The notes: generated from the sequence alone by a model not told the origin. Counted from the stretch's first letter, positions 43,518 through 52,689 are shown. The stretch is 64,000 nt of DNA from JACMNW01 sp031413495 (GCA_031413495.1 JANOFE010000030.1:1-64000); one strand, 5' to 3'. A program made the numbers and translations.

Positions 43518-43678
43518 GTTTTTTGCCTCGCTCTATAAAACTAGCGCCTGTTTCATTCAGATTAATTTGAAGAGTGGGAAAAAGTAAACAAACTACAAAA
43601 ATCCCATCACTCCCCCAACAAAATCAACATCTTAGCTCTCATAACACACGTGTTACCCCCACCCAGTAACCACCCAAA
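43518..43678. other. AT-rich upstream flank of the protease gene
   Basis: A 161-base stretch with long A/T runs and no gene. It holds the protease promoter; no clear -35/-10 pair or operator stands out to me. Confidence 0.4.
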
Positions 43679-44134
43679 TCACGTAATACTCTCCAACCTT
43701 TCCTTACTCATATCCCCCGGAACGATCGTGATCGGGATCGGCAGGGCACCTGAATTCTTGCTCATCTGCGTGACCAGCGGGCCGGGGCCGTTCTTATCGG
43801 TGCCCGCCCCCAGAACCAGCACCCCGATTGTCGGATCATCGCGAACCTGCGCCAGAATTTCCTGCACCGGATTGCCCTCCCGGATCACCAGTTCCGGGTT
43901 GACGCCCTGCTTGTCGCGCATCCATTTTGCGAACACTTCGAAATGCGCCTCGATCCGTTCGCGCGCCTCGGCCCGCATCAGATCGGCGACGCCCATCCAG
44001 TGCTGGTATTCTTCGGGCGGGATCACCGATAATATCTGCACCCCGCCGGATGTTTTCGCCGCCCGCAATGCCGCAAATCGCATCGCATTCAGGCATTCTC
44101 GGCTGTCATCCAGCACGACTAGAAACTTCCGCAT
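43679..44134 (-). CDS. Universal stress protein (UspA family)
   Basis: A 151-residue UspA-fold protein. The start KFLVVLDDSRECLNAMRFAA and the nucleotide-loop region VLGAGTDKNGPGPLVTQ are typical, although the loop deviates from the ATP-binding G-2X-G-9X-G(S/T). It probably functions in stress physiology, with the ligand unknown. It follows the VOC gene on the same strand after 64 bases that include a CCCCCGG/CCGGGGG hairpin. Confidence 0.88.
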   Translation of the reverse strand: MRKFLVVLDDSRECLNAMRFAALRAAKTSGGVQILSVIPPEEYQHWMGVADLMRAEARERIEAHFEVFAKWMRDKQGVNPELVIREGNPVQEILAQVRDDPTIGVLVLGAGTDKNGPGPLVTQMSKNSGALPIPITIVPGDMSKERLESIT

Positions 44135-44198
44135 AGAACGTCACCCCCGGCGGGCAATCATGCCGCAACTGACCGGGGGCTGGCAAGCCCTGCCGGGA

Positions 44199-44681
44199 TC
44201 ACGCGGCCTCGGCCAGCAAGGCCCGCAGATCAAGCCGGCTGTTGGACATCGCAAGCTTGCCATCGGCATCGCGCGGCCAATCCGCCTCATCCCGGTCGTG
44301 GTACAATTCCACCCCGTTGCCATCCGGATCGCGCAGATAGACAGCTTCCGACACGCCATGATCGGCAGAGCCGTCAATCGCAATCCCCGCATCAATCACC
44401 CGTTGCAGAGCGGCGGCAAGCGAGGCGCGGTCGGGGAATAAAAACGCGGTGTGATAAAGCCCGGTATGGCCAGCGGGCGCAGGGGTGCCGCCCAAGCTTT
44501 CCCAAGTGTTCAGCCCGATATGGTGATGATAGCCGCCCGCCGACAAGAACGCAGCTTGGGTGCCGTACCGGGTGACCAGATCAAAGCCAAGGACGCCTTG
44601 GTAGAACCCGATGGCCCGATCAAGATCGGCGACTTTCAGGTGAACATGCCCGATACGGGTTTCTTTTGGTAAAATTGACAT
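44199..44681 (-). CDS. VOC-family (glyoxalase / extradiol dioxygenase-like) protein
   Basis: A 160-residue vicinal-oxygen-chelate protein. Motifs: RIGHVHLKVADLDRAIGFYQ, YHHHIGLNTWES and DPDGNGVELYHDRDEADWP, with the His and Glu metal ligands present. This subgroup resembles catechol 2,3-dioxygenase-like proteins; the substrate is unknown. I use the ATG at 44681, which has a perfect AAGGAGG site; the longer frame (44900) is unsupported. Confidence 0.87.
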   Translation of the reverse strand: MSILPKETRIGHVHLKVADLDRAIGFYQGVLGFDLVTRYGTQAAFLSAGGYHHHIGLNTWESLGGTPAPAGHTGLYHTAFLFPDRASLAAALQRVIDAGIAIDGSADHGVSEAVYLRDPDGNGVELYHDRDEADWPRDADGKLAMSNSRLDLRALLAEAA

Positions 44682-44783
44682 CGCGGCCTCCTTGGCCATT
44701 TGGAAAAAGCTGATGCAGATATAAAGATCGTTGATCCGCGCTGATACGCACATCCTTGCACAGGACTTGCGCAGTTTGGGCAT

Positions 44784-44815
44784 AAAAAGACCCCCGGATC
44801 GGGGGGATCCGGGGG
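44784..44815 (-). terminator. Rho-independent terminator after trpS
   Basis: On the minus strand CCCCCGGATC (44806-44815) pairs with GATCCGGGGG (44791-44800) around five C, followed by TCTTTTT. The 10-bp stem is perfect. It lies about 130 bases beyond the trpS stop and before the VOC gene. Confidence 0.85.
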
Positions 44816-44945
44816 CTAAACGGGTGAACCGGGGCATAGGGGGCCGTGCCGCGGTTTTTCGGGGGACAATCCGCACCCGGATGAGCGATGGGACGCTCAC
44901 CCAAACAATGCCACGGTATTGATTCCGTTTCGTGACGCTTGGTGC

Positions 44946-45989
44946 CTAAACCTGCCGGGAGCGGATCATACCGATGATGTCATAGACCTGATCCACGATG
45001 GGGCGGGCAAGCGCATCGGCGCGGGCCGCGCCTTGGCCAAGGATACGGTCAATTTCCGCCGGGTCCTGCATCAGGCGGGTCATTTCCGACGTGATCGGCG
45101 ACAGCTTTTCAACCGCCAGATCCGCCAATGCAGGTTTGAAGGTGCCAAACTGCGCGCCTTGATATTTGGTGATAACCTGGGCTGGGGTCAGCCCTGCCAA
45201 GGCTGCGTAGATGTTCACCAAATTGCGCGCTTCGGGGCGGTCTTTAAGACCGTCCAGAGTTTCGGGCAGCGGCTCTGCATCAGTTTTCGCCTTGCGGATT
45301 TTTTTCGCGATGGTGTCGGCGTCATCGGTCAGGTTGATGCGGGATTGATCGGAGGGGTCGGATTTCGACATCTTCATGGTGCCGTCGCGCAGGCTCATCA
45401 CGCGGGTGGCGGCCCCTTCGATAACCGGTTCAACCACGGGAAAGAAGTTCACGCCATAATCATTGTTGAATTTGATCGCGATGTCGCGGGCCAGTTCGAG
45501 ATGCTGTTTTTGATCTTCGCCTACCGGTACATGCGTGGCCTTGTAGGCCAGAATATCGGCGGCCATCAGGGCCGGGTAGGCGTAAAGACCAAGCGACACG
45601 TTTTCGGAGTTTTTTCCGGCCTTATCTTTGAACTGTGTCATCCGCGACATCCAGCCCATGCGGGCCACGCAATTGAAGATCCAGCCCAGTTCGACATGGG
45701 CCGTCACCTGAGATTGGTTGAACAGGATCGACCGCGCAGGATCAATGCCCGCCGCGATAAAGCCCGCCGCCGCTTCGCGCGTGGCATGGCGCAGTTTGGC
45801 CGGGTCTTGCCAGACGGTGATGGCATGCATATCGACGAGGCAATAGATCGTCTCGATGCCTTCATCCTGCTTTTCGACAAAGCGTTTCAGCGCGCCAAGG
45901 TAATTCCCAAGCGTCAGGCCACCAGAGGGCTGGATGCCAGAAAAGATGCGTGTCGGAAATGCCAGAGGCGTTTGGACCGGCGTAGGCAT
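44946..45989 (-). CDS. trpS: Tryptophanyl-tRNA synthetase
   Basis: A class I synthetase of 347 residues that charges tRNA-Trp. The N-terminal signature GIQPSGGLTLGNYLGALKRF contains the HIGH-equivalent loop, and KMSKS is present in GTMKMSKSDPSD. Also visible: CLVDMHAIT and the GEDQKQHLELARD block. It is divergent from the rhomboid-like gene with an 86-base gap. Confidence 0.96.
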   Translation of the reverse strand: MPTPVQTPLAFPTRIFSGIQPSGGLTLGNYLGALKRFVEKQDEGIETIYCLVDMHAITVWQDPAKLRHATREAAAGFIAAGIDPARSILFNQSQVTAHVELGWIFNCVARMGWMSRMTQFKDKAGKNSENVSLGLYAYPALMAADILAYKATHVPVGEDQKQHLELARDIAIKFNNDYGVNFFPVVEPVIEGAATRVMSLRDGTMKMSKSDPSDQSRINLTDDADTIAKKIRKAKTDAEPLPETLDGLKDRPEARNLVNIYAALAGLTPAQVITKYQGAQFGTFKPALADLAVEKLSPITSEMTRLMQDPAEIDRILGQGAARADALARPIVDQVYDIIGMIRSRQV

Positions 45990-46075
45990 GGATGCTCCGT
46001 CTATTGGAAAGGCTGCGGCTTTGGCTTATCGCTGGCACCAACAGCCGTCAACCGATGCCAAAGAATGAGAGTGGG

Positions 46076-46762
46076 ATGAAAGATAATCTGAATGCGCCGC
46101 CGTTGAACCCGCTGCCGATGGTGGTGTGGTTGCTGGCCTTGCCGATCATCGCGATGGAAGTGGTTCTGGGCCTTGGCGCGCGGGGCCTTGTTGGCGGTGC
46201 GCAGGGTGTTGGCTGGCGGATCGACGCGATCCAGCGGTTTGCGTTTTCGCCCGACCTGATGCGCGACATGATTGCGACCGGGCAGTATCCTTTGGCTGGA
46301 CTGGCGCGGTTGATCAGCTATGCGCTGGTACACGGCAATTTCACCCACACTGCCTTTGTCGTGGTGATGCTGCTGGCGCTTGGTAAGATGGTCGGGGAAG
46401 TGTTTCGCTGGTGGGCGGTGCTGGCAGTGTTCTTTGGTGCTGCCGCAGTGGGGGCGTTTGTTTATGCCCTGATCCCCGAAGCGCAGGTGGCTTTGATCGG
46501 CGGCTATCATGCGGTTTACGGTCTGATCGGGGCGTTTACCTTCCTTTTATGGGTCAATCTGGCCGCTGTCGGGGCGAACAAATTCCGCGCTTTCACGATG
46601 ATAGGGTTTCTGCTGGCGTTTCAATTGGTGTTTGGTGTGATCTTTGGAGGCGGCTGGGATTGGGTTGCTGATATTGCGGGCTTTGCAACCGGGTTCTTTT
46701 TGTCCTTCGTGGTCAGTCCGGGTGGCTGGGCACGTGTCCGGGGCAAAATGCGTCAAAGGTAA
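46076..46762 (+). CDS. Rhomboid-like membrane protein lacking the catalytic serine
   Basis: A 228-residue protein with about six membrane helices and a rhomboid layout: SYALVHGNFTH (81-91), which carries the conserved membrane His/Asn region, and GGYHAVYGLIGAF (142-154) where active proteases have GxSG. The nucleophile serine is absent (Tyr/His instead). It is therefore probably a non-proteolytic member (pseudoprotease), possibly a chaperone or binding protein. I start at ATG 46076; the frame is open to 45992. Element copy C follows. Confidence 0.75.
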   Translation: MKDNLNAPPLNPLPMVVWLLALPIIAMEVVLGLGARGLVGGAQGVGWRIDAIQRFAFSPDLMRDMIATGQYPLAGLARLISYALVHGNFTHTAFVVVMLLALGKMVGEVFRWWAVLAVFFGAAAVGAFVYALIPEAQVALIGGYHAVYGLIGAFTFLLWVNLAAVGANKFRAFTMIGFLLAFQLVFGVIFGGGWDWVADIAGFATGFFLSFVVSPGGWARVRGKMRQR

Positions 46763-46796
46763 CCAGATTTTAAAAATGTCATGCTGGCGCTTTAGA

Positions 46797-46985
46797 GGAC
46801 CGTCTGACAAAGGCTCCTATGGAGCCTTTGTCGGTCCGATTGGCCAAAAGCCGAACGGCGTTGGGCAAGGGAGGTGCAGCTTGCTGCAGTATCGGGAATC
46901 TGCCCGTGCCTGACTGGGTTGGCGCGAACGCGCCTGCCCGGGGCAGGCAGGCACGGGCAGATTTGACGCGGGTCAAATCGGCCAA
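46797..46985 (+). repeat. Convergent-gap structured palindromic element, copy C (long form)
   Basis: Hairpin 1 is GGACC...GACAAAGGCTCC-TAT-GGAGCCTTTGTC-GGTCC (46797-46837). Then come GCCGAACGGCGTTGGGCAAG, the GTGCAGC linker and a large hairpin GCCCGTGCCTG/CAGGCACGGGC (46902-46912, 46948-46958) with an inner GGCGCG/CGCGCC stem (46921-46934). The palindrome GATTTGACGCGGGTCAAATC (46960-46979) closes the element. It occupies the gap between the convergent rhomboid-like and murJ genes. Confidence 0.78.
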
Positions 46986-47047
46986 GAAAAAACCAGAGGC
47001 GAGCGTCGAAGAACTGGAATCGCTTTGCCTTTTCGGATCGCCTCACG

Positions 47048-48583
47048 CTACCGCCGCAAGCCCCGGAAATCAGCCAGTTTGAACGCGCCGATCATGGCAC
47101 CGATAGCGAAATAGCTGGCGATGCCGGATGTAACCAGCAATGCAAGGCCAATATAGCGCCAGCCGTCTGTGCCCAGCATCGGGCCCAGCACGATGACCAT
47201 GCCCCACAGCACGGCCCCCATGGCAAGTGACGCGAGCACAATGCGGGGCAGACGGTTTCGGCTGCGTGCATCCAGCTGTGATGCGCCCCCCATGCCCCGG
47301 CTGCCACGCCAGAGTTGCCAAACCATGATCCAGCCAGACAAAGTGGTGGCAATGGCGGCGGCGACAAAGCCGATGATGGGCAGCAGGCCAATGGCGATAG
47401 CGGCGTTCACGATCATCGACACGACCGCGTATTGAAACGGTCGGCGGGTATCTTCGCGGGCGTAATACAAGGGTTGCAACACCTTTTGCAGCACGAACGC
47501 GGGCAGGCCAAGGCCGTAAGCCGCCAGCGCCAGCGCGGTATTAGCGCTGTCATCGGCATCAAACGCACCGCGTTCAAACAAAACTGAAATCAGCGGCATC
47601 GCGATGATCACAAGCGCCACGGCGGCGGGCAAGGTTAACGCCACTGCAAATTCGGTGCCGCGGTTGAACGAGGCACGGCTACCGTCACTGTCGCCAGACC
47701 GCAGGCGCCTCGACAGATCGGGCAGCAGCACGGTGCCAATGGCGATGCCGACCACGCCCAGCGGCAGTTGGTACAGACGGTCGGCATAAGACAGCCAAGC
47801 AACCGCCCCTTCGGTAAAGCTGGCCACCTGACGGCCAACCAGCAAGTTGATCTGCACAACGCCGCCTGCCAGCACGGCGGGGGCGGCGATCAGGCCGAGG
47901 CGTTTCAATTCCGGCGTCATCCGGGGCATGGACAGGGTCAGACCATAGCCCAAGCGCCGCGCGGAAAACCATGTGAAGGCCAGTTGCACAATGCCGGTGA
48001 TGGGCACTGTCCAAGCCAAGGCCAGCCCCATATCCCAGCGCATCCAATCGGCCAGCAACATGGCCGCGATGAACATCAGGTTCATCAGAACCGGCACGAA
48101 GGATGCTTCGGTAAAGCGGCCAAAGGCGTTCAGCACGCCCGAAAGAAGTGCCACCAGACTGATGAACAGGATGTAGGAAAACCCGATGCGCCCGAACGTG
48201 ACCGCCAGATCGAAACGGGCGTCACCCACAAAGCCCGATGCCATCGCCCAGACCAGCCACGGCATCGCCAATGTGCCGATCAGCGAAAACACCACAAGCA
48301 CGGCTGCAAGGCCGGAAAATGCATCGCGGGCGAACCCTTGCGCATCTTCCCCGGCCTCCAGCTTTTTGGCGAACATTGGCACGAAGGCCATGTTGAACGC
48401 GCCCTCGGCAAAAAAGCGGCGAAACATGTTGGGCAGCGAAAACGCGATCAGGAATGCTTCGGCAACGGGGCCAGCGCCCAAAAATGCCGCCATCATGATG
48501 TCACGCGCAAAGCCAGCACCACGGGACAACAACGTCCAGCCACCGACGGTCACGAAGCCTTTGACCAAGCGAATGGGTTTCAT
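47048..48583 (-). CDS. murJ: Lipid II flippase MurJ
   Basis: A 511-residue MOP-superfamily flippase moving lipid II to the periplasm for cell-wall synthesis. About fourteen membrane helices are visible. The N-terminal FVTVGGWTLLSRGAGFARDI and LPNMFRRFFAEGAFNMAFVP blocks, with the essential Arg residues, are diagnostic. It lies 30 bases downstream of glnD on the same strand. Confidence 0.95.
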   Translation of the reverse strand: MKPIRLVKGFVTVGGWTLLSRGAGFARDIMMAAFLGAGPVAEAFLIAFSLPNMFRRFFAEGAFNMAFVPMFAKKLEAGEDAQGFARDAFSGLAAVLVVFSLIGTLAMPWLVWAMASGFVGDARFDLAVTFGRIGFSYILFISLVALLSGVLNAFGRFTEASFVPVLMNLMFIAAMLLADWMRWDMGLALAWTVPITGIVQLAFTWFSARRLGYGLTLSMPRMTPELKRLGLIAAPAVLAGGVVQINLLVGRQVASFTEGAVAWLSYADRLYQLPLGVVGIAIGTVLLPDLSRRLRSGDSDGSRASFNRGTEFAVALTLPAAVALVIIAMPLISVLFERGAFDADDSANTALALAAYGLGLPAFVLQKVLQPLYYAREDTRRPFQYAVVSMIVNAAIAIGLLPIIGFVAAAIATTLSGWIMVWQLWRGSRGMGGASQLDARSRNRLPRIVLASLAMGAVLWGMVIVLGPMLGTDGWRYIGLALLVTSGIASYFAIGAMIGAFKLADFRGLRR

Positions 48584-48613
48584 GGCAAGGTCCCGTTCAT
48601 GCCAAAATCCGCG

Positions 48614-51409
48614 TCATGTCTGGGCCCGTTCCACGCCATCAACAATGGCTTGGCGCAGCTTTTTCTCTAATGCGTCTTGCCGTGTTTTGGCGTGCAGTTT
48701 CAGGCCAAACATGTCCTTGACATAAAAGCTGTCCACCACCTGCGCGCCGTAAGTCGCGATCACGGCGCTTGCGATATAAATGTTGTTGGCCGCCAAAGTG
48801 CGGGTCAGATCATATAGCAAACCGGGCCTGTCGCGGGTATCAACCTCGATAATTGTGTAAATCTCCGACCCGTCGTTGTCGAAGGCGATATGGGTGGGAA
48901 AGCGAAATTCGCGTTCGCGCTTTTTTACTTTGTCCCGGTCTTTCAGCGCATCGCGTGCCACCACTTCACCGCGTAGCGTTTTGTCGATCATGCCTCGCAG
49001 GCGCGGTAGGCGGGCCAGTTCATAAGGTGCGCCGTCAGCATCCTGCACCCAGAAGACGGCGGTGGCATAGCCGTCTTTCGACGTATAGGTGCGCGCATCC
49101 ACCACATTGGCCCCAACCAGCGCCAAGGCCCCGGCCAGACGCGAAAAGATGCCCGGATGATCGGCCAGCGCAAAACAGGCGCGGGTGGCATCGCGGTCAG
49201 GTTCCGGGTGCAGGTCGATGCGAATTTCGCTGTCATCAAGACCCTGCAGCAAGGTCGCGAAAACCACATGCGTATCGGTGGAAAGGCCTTGCCAATAGGG
49301 CGCATAGTGGCGGGTGGCTTCGGCCTGAAAATCGGCATCGCTCCACCCCGAAAGGCGCAGTCGCAAGGCGCGCAAGGCCTCGTCCTGACGGTTTTCGCGG
49401 TTCAGCGTTTCAAGGCCGCCTTCCAGCGCATCACTGGTGTCGCGGTACAACTGGCGCAACAGCTGCGCCTTCCAGTTGTTCCAGGTGTTTGGGCCAACGC
49501 CGCGAATGTCGCAGACGGTCAGCACCGTCAGCAGATCCAGCCGTTTCTTGGTTTTCACCGCCTTGGCAAAATCACGCACGGTGCGCGGATCGCCGATGTC
49601 GCGTTTCTGCGCCATGTCAGACATCAGCAGATGATAGCGCACCAGCCATTCGACCGTTTCCGCTTCTTCCGCATCCAACCCCAAGCGGGGGGCGACGCGG
49701 CGCGAAATCTGTGCGCCAAGGATGGAATGATCGTCCGGGCGTCCCTTGCCTATATCATGCAGCAACAGCGCCACAAAAAGGATGCGGCGGTTGACGCCCT
49801 CATTTAGGATGCCAGTCGCGACCGGCAGTTCTTCGACCAACTCGCCACGTTCAATTTGCGCCAGCACCGAGATGGTTTGGATGATATGTTCGTCTACCGT
49901 GTAATGGTGATAGACGTTGAATTGCATCATTGCGACGATGGCTTCAAATTCCGGGATGAAGGCAGCAAGCGCGCCCAATTCGTTCATCCGGCGCAATGCC
50001 CGTTCCGGGTTGCCATGTTCCAGCAAAAGGTCGAGGAAAATTTGTACCGCTTCGGGATCGTCGCGCATGCCGTCGTCGATCAGATCAAGATTACTGGCGA
50101 TCAGGCGCATGACGTTGGGGTGCAGCAGGTATTCCGACCGGAGCGCTTCTTCAAACACCCGCAACAGGTTCAGCTTGTCTGACAGGAACGCGCCCGCGTC
50201 GATCACATCTATCCGGCCTTGCACCAGCTTATAGCCGGGTCGCACCTGTTGCTTGCGGCGGAACAGGCCCTTCAGGGATGCCTCAGGTTTGGCATGGCGC
50301 GCTTCAAGTTCTGTCAGAAAAATGCGGGTCAGTTCGCCGACCTTTGTGGCCTCGCGAAAGTAATCTTGCATGAAATGTTCAACTGCCCGCCGCCCGCCAC
50401 TGTCACGGTAGCCCATGCGCGCGGCCACTTCGACCTGCATATCAAAGGTCAACTGATCCACCATGCGGCCAGTTACATAATGCAAATGGCAGCGCGCAGC
50501 CCACAGGAAATCTTCAGCGCGGGTAAAGGTGGCGAATTCAACTTCGTTGAACAGCCCGGCAGACACCAACCCGTCGGGCGACGCGACGCGGTGCAGATAT
50601 TTGCCGATCCAATACAGCGTCTGCAGATCGCGCAAGCCCCCCTTGGCCTCTTTCACATTGGGCTCCAGCACGTAGCGCTGGCCACCCTGTCGTTTGTGGC
50701 GTTCGGCGCGTTCGGCGAGTTTTGCATCAATGAATTCAGGGCCGGAATTGCGAAACAGATCTGACCATAGCTTATCGCCCAGCTCTGCCGCCAACAGCGC
50801 ATGGCCGACGATAAAGCGGTGTTCCAAAAGGGCAGTGCGAATGGTGATGTCGGTTTTGCCAAGCCGCAGACAATCCTTCACCGTCCGGCTGGCATGGCCG
50901 ACCTTCAGTTTAAGATCCCACAAGATATACAACATCGATTCTATCACCGATTCCGCCCAAGGGGTGATTTTCCAAGGTGTCAGAAACAGCAGATCAACGT
51001 CTGAATGCGGTGCCATTTCGGCGCGGCCATAACCGCCCACCGCCAGCACAGCAATGCGTTCTGCCTCGGTTGGGTTTGGCAAGGGGTGCAAATGGTGGAT
51101 GGCCACAGCAAAGGCTGTCGTGACCAAGCCATCGGTCAGATAGGCCTGCGAGCGCACCAATCGCCGCGCCGCGTGAGGCGATGCCAAGAAAGCAGTTGCA
51201 AGGGCCGCATTGCCGCGGTGTTTGGCCTCGGCAAGATGCCGCACGGCGATGGCGCGGGCGGCGCGGGCATCGGGCTGATTGCCAATCTCAAGGGCAATTG
51301 CCGTGATCAGGGCCGGCGCATCAATCAGGGTCGCCGCGGGAAGGATCAGGTCTGCCTCTGGCGACGGGGCCACCAGAGGCGATCGTGGCGCAAGGGATGT
51401 GTCAGGCAT
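48614..51409 (-). CDS. glnD: [Protein-PII] uridylyltransferase / uridylyl-removing enzyme
   Basis: A 931-residue nitrogen sensor that uridylylates PII proteins when glutamine is low. The domain order is complete: nucleotidyltransferase (GGYGRAEMAPHSDVDLLFLT), linker, HD hydrolase (LLHDIGKGRPDDHSILG) and two C-terminal ACT domains (FSRLAGALALVGANVVDART; DRPGLLYDLTRTLAANNIYI). It is followed by murJ, a pairing common in alphaproteobacteria, and preceded by the LpoA-like gene. Confidence 0.96.
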   Translation of the reverse strand: MPDTSLAPRSPLVAPSPEADLILPAATLIDAPALITAIALEIGNQPDARAARAIAVRHLAEAKHRGNAALATAFLASPHAARRLVRSQAYLTDGLVTTAFAVAIHHLHPLPNPTEAERIAVLAVGGYGRAEMAPHSDVDLLFLTPWKITPWAESVIESMLYILWDLKLKVGHASRTVKDCLRLGKTDITIRTALLEHRFIVGHALLAAELGDKLWSDLFRNSGPEFIDAKLAERAERHKRQGGQRYVLEPNVKEAKGGLRDLQTLYWIGKYLHRVASPDGLVSAGLFNEVEFATFTRAEDFLWAARCHLHYVTGRMVDQLTFDMQVEVAARMGYRDSGGRRAVEHFMQDYFREATKVGELTRIFLTELEARHAKPEASLKGLFRRKQQVRPGYKLVQGRIDVIDAGAFLSDKLNLLRVFEEALRSEYLLHPNVMRLIASNLDLIDDGMRDDPEAVQIFLDLLLEHGNPERALRRMNELGALAAFIPEFEAIVAMMQFNVYHHYTVDEHIIQTISVLAQIERGELVEELPVATGILNEGVNRRILFVALLLHDIGKGRPDDHSILGAQISRRVAPRLGLDAEEAETVEWLVRYHLLMSDMAQKRDIGDPRTVRDFAKAVKTKKRLDLLTVLTVCDIRGVGPNTWNNWKAQLLRQLYRDTSDALEGGLETLNRENRQDEALRALRLRLSGWSDADFQAEATRHYAPYWQGLSTDTHVVFATLLQGLDDSEIRIDLHPEPDRDATRACFALADHPGIFSRLAGALALVGANVVDARTYTSKDGYATAVFWVQDADGAPYELARLPRLRGMIDKTLRGEVVARDALKDRDKVKKREREFRFPTHIAFDNDGSEIYTIIEVDTRDRPGLLYDLTRTLAANNIYIASAVIATYGAQVVDSFYVKDMFGLKLHAKTRQDALEKKLRQAIVDGVERAQT

Positions 51410-51423
51410 TTTTGGCTGGCGCG

Positions 51424-52599
51424 TCAGAAGCCCGCACCGCCAAAGCTGCGCGGGGCGGCATCAACCACAACCATTTGACCTGCCCGCACCTCTGCCACCG
51501 CAAGGCCGCGATCATTGGTGCCATCAGCACGCAGCCGGAAGATACCGTTGACGCCAACAAACCCTGACCCTTGGGTGAGTGCAGCCCCTGTCAGGGCATT
51601 GGCCTTGCCCTGCTTGACCAGTGCACCGATGGCTGCGATGCCGTCATATGCAAGGCCTGAAATCGGATGCGGCGCTGCCCCAAAGGCGGCCTGATAGCGG
51701 GCTTGGTACTGCTGATAAAGGCCCGGATCGGGCATGGCAAACCATCCCCCCTGAAGCCCCGGCAGGCCAAGTGACGCGGCAGGAACATCCCAACGGGTAA
51801 GGCCCATGAAGCGCGTTGTCTCAGCGCTTATGCCATTCTCGCGCAGCAGCTGTGTTACCAAGGGCAGGGCACCTGCTGTATCAGCGGTAAAGAAAATCGC
51901 ATCCGCGCCACTGGATTTGGCAGCAGCGGCAATGCCCGGAATGGCGGAGACGACACCATTTTGCGAGAATTCATAGTTGCCAACCGACACAACCGAAGCG
52001 CCCGCATTGGATGCACCCGCCCGGATGGCCGCAAGCCCGATGTCGCCACCGGTGTTGCGATCATGCACAACCATGATGTTACGCTTGCCGTTGCGCACGG
52101 CGTAAGAGGCAAGGCGGGCTGCCGTTGTCTCGAACGTCTGGCCAAGGACAAAGACGTTGCCACCCGCGATATCGGGATTGTTGGAAAAGCTCAGAACATT
52201 GATACCACTGCTGCTGACGGCCACGCCAGCCGCGTTTGCTTCTTGCGCAAAAACCGGGCCGAGGATGATTTGCGCACCTTCCTCAACGGCGCGGATCGCC
52301 ATCGCCTGCGCTTGGCCAGGCTGGCCGCCGGTGCTGTAGACACGCAGATCAATCTGCACGCCGGACAGGTCGGCAATGGCAAGTTTTGCAGCATTCTGCA
52401 AGCTTTGCGCCAGAAATTCATCACCCGCCTGACCGGATCCTGATGGCACCAATAACGCCACGGGAACAGCGGCACCCGCATCAATCGACGGACCGCCCGT
52501 TGTTATGCCACCGGGTGTACACGCGGCAAGCACAAGTGCGGTTATGCCAACGGCCAATCGGCCCATAGACTTGCGGGCCAGACGCAAAACGGACACCAT
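51424..52599 (-). CDS. LpoA-like penicillin-binding-protein activator lipoprotein
   Basis: A 391-residue lipoprotein with lipobox LVLAAC near residue 27, followed by a periplasmic binding-protein fold of the Leu/Ile/Val type (VALLVPSGSGQAGDEFLA, GAQIILGPVFAQEANA, IMVVHDRNTGGDIGLAAI). This is the alphaproteobacterial 'penicillin-binding protein activator' family related to the C-domain of E. coli LpoA. Regulation of peptidoglycan synthases is inferred from the family. It is divergent from rsmI; TTTCCCCA/TGGGGAAA inverted repeats (52604-52611, 52658-52665) flank the gap. Confidence 0.87.
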   Translation of the reverse strand: MVSVLRLARKSMGRLAVGITALVLAACTPGGITTGGPSIDAGAAVPVALLVPSGSGQAGDEFLAQSLQNAAKLAIADLSGVQIDLRVYSTGGQPGQAQAMAIRAVEEGAQIILGPVFAQEANAAGVAVSSSGINVLSFSNNPDIAGGNVFVLGQTFETTAARLASYAVRNGKRNIMVVHDRNTGGDIGLAAIRAGASNAGASVVSVGNYEFSQNGVVSAIPGIAAAAKSSGADAIFFTADTAGALPLVTQLLRENGISAETTRFMGLTRWDVPAASLGLPGLQGGWFAMPDPGLYQQYQARYQAAFGAAPHPISGLAYDGIAAIGALVKQGKANALTGAALTQGSGFVGVNGIFRLRADGTNDRGLAVAEVRAGQMVVVDAAPRSFGGAGF

Positions 52600-52689
52600 G
52601 AATTTTCCCCACTCTGAAAGCGCTTACTTTACCATGCGTTTAGGTTAAGCGGTCCGCTGGGGAAAGCAAATTTTCGAAAGGATCAGGAT

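Noticed and set aside
47768..48670. A 300-codon open frame on the plus strand
   Set aside because: It lies entirely antisense to murJ, is rich in His/Gln/Arg, has no family motif and no ribosome site.
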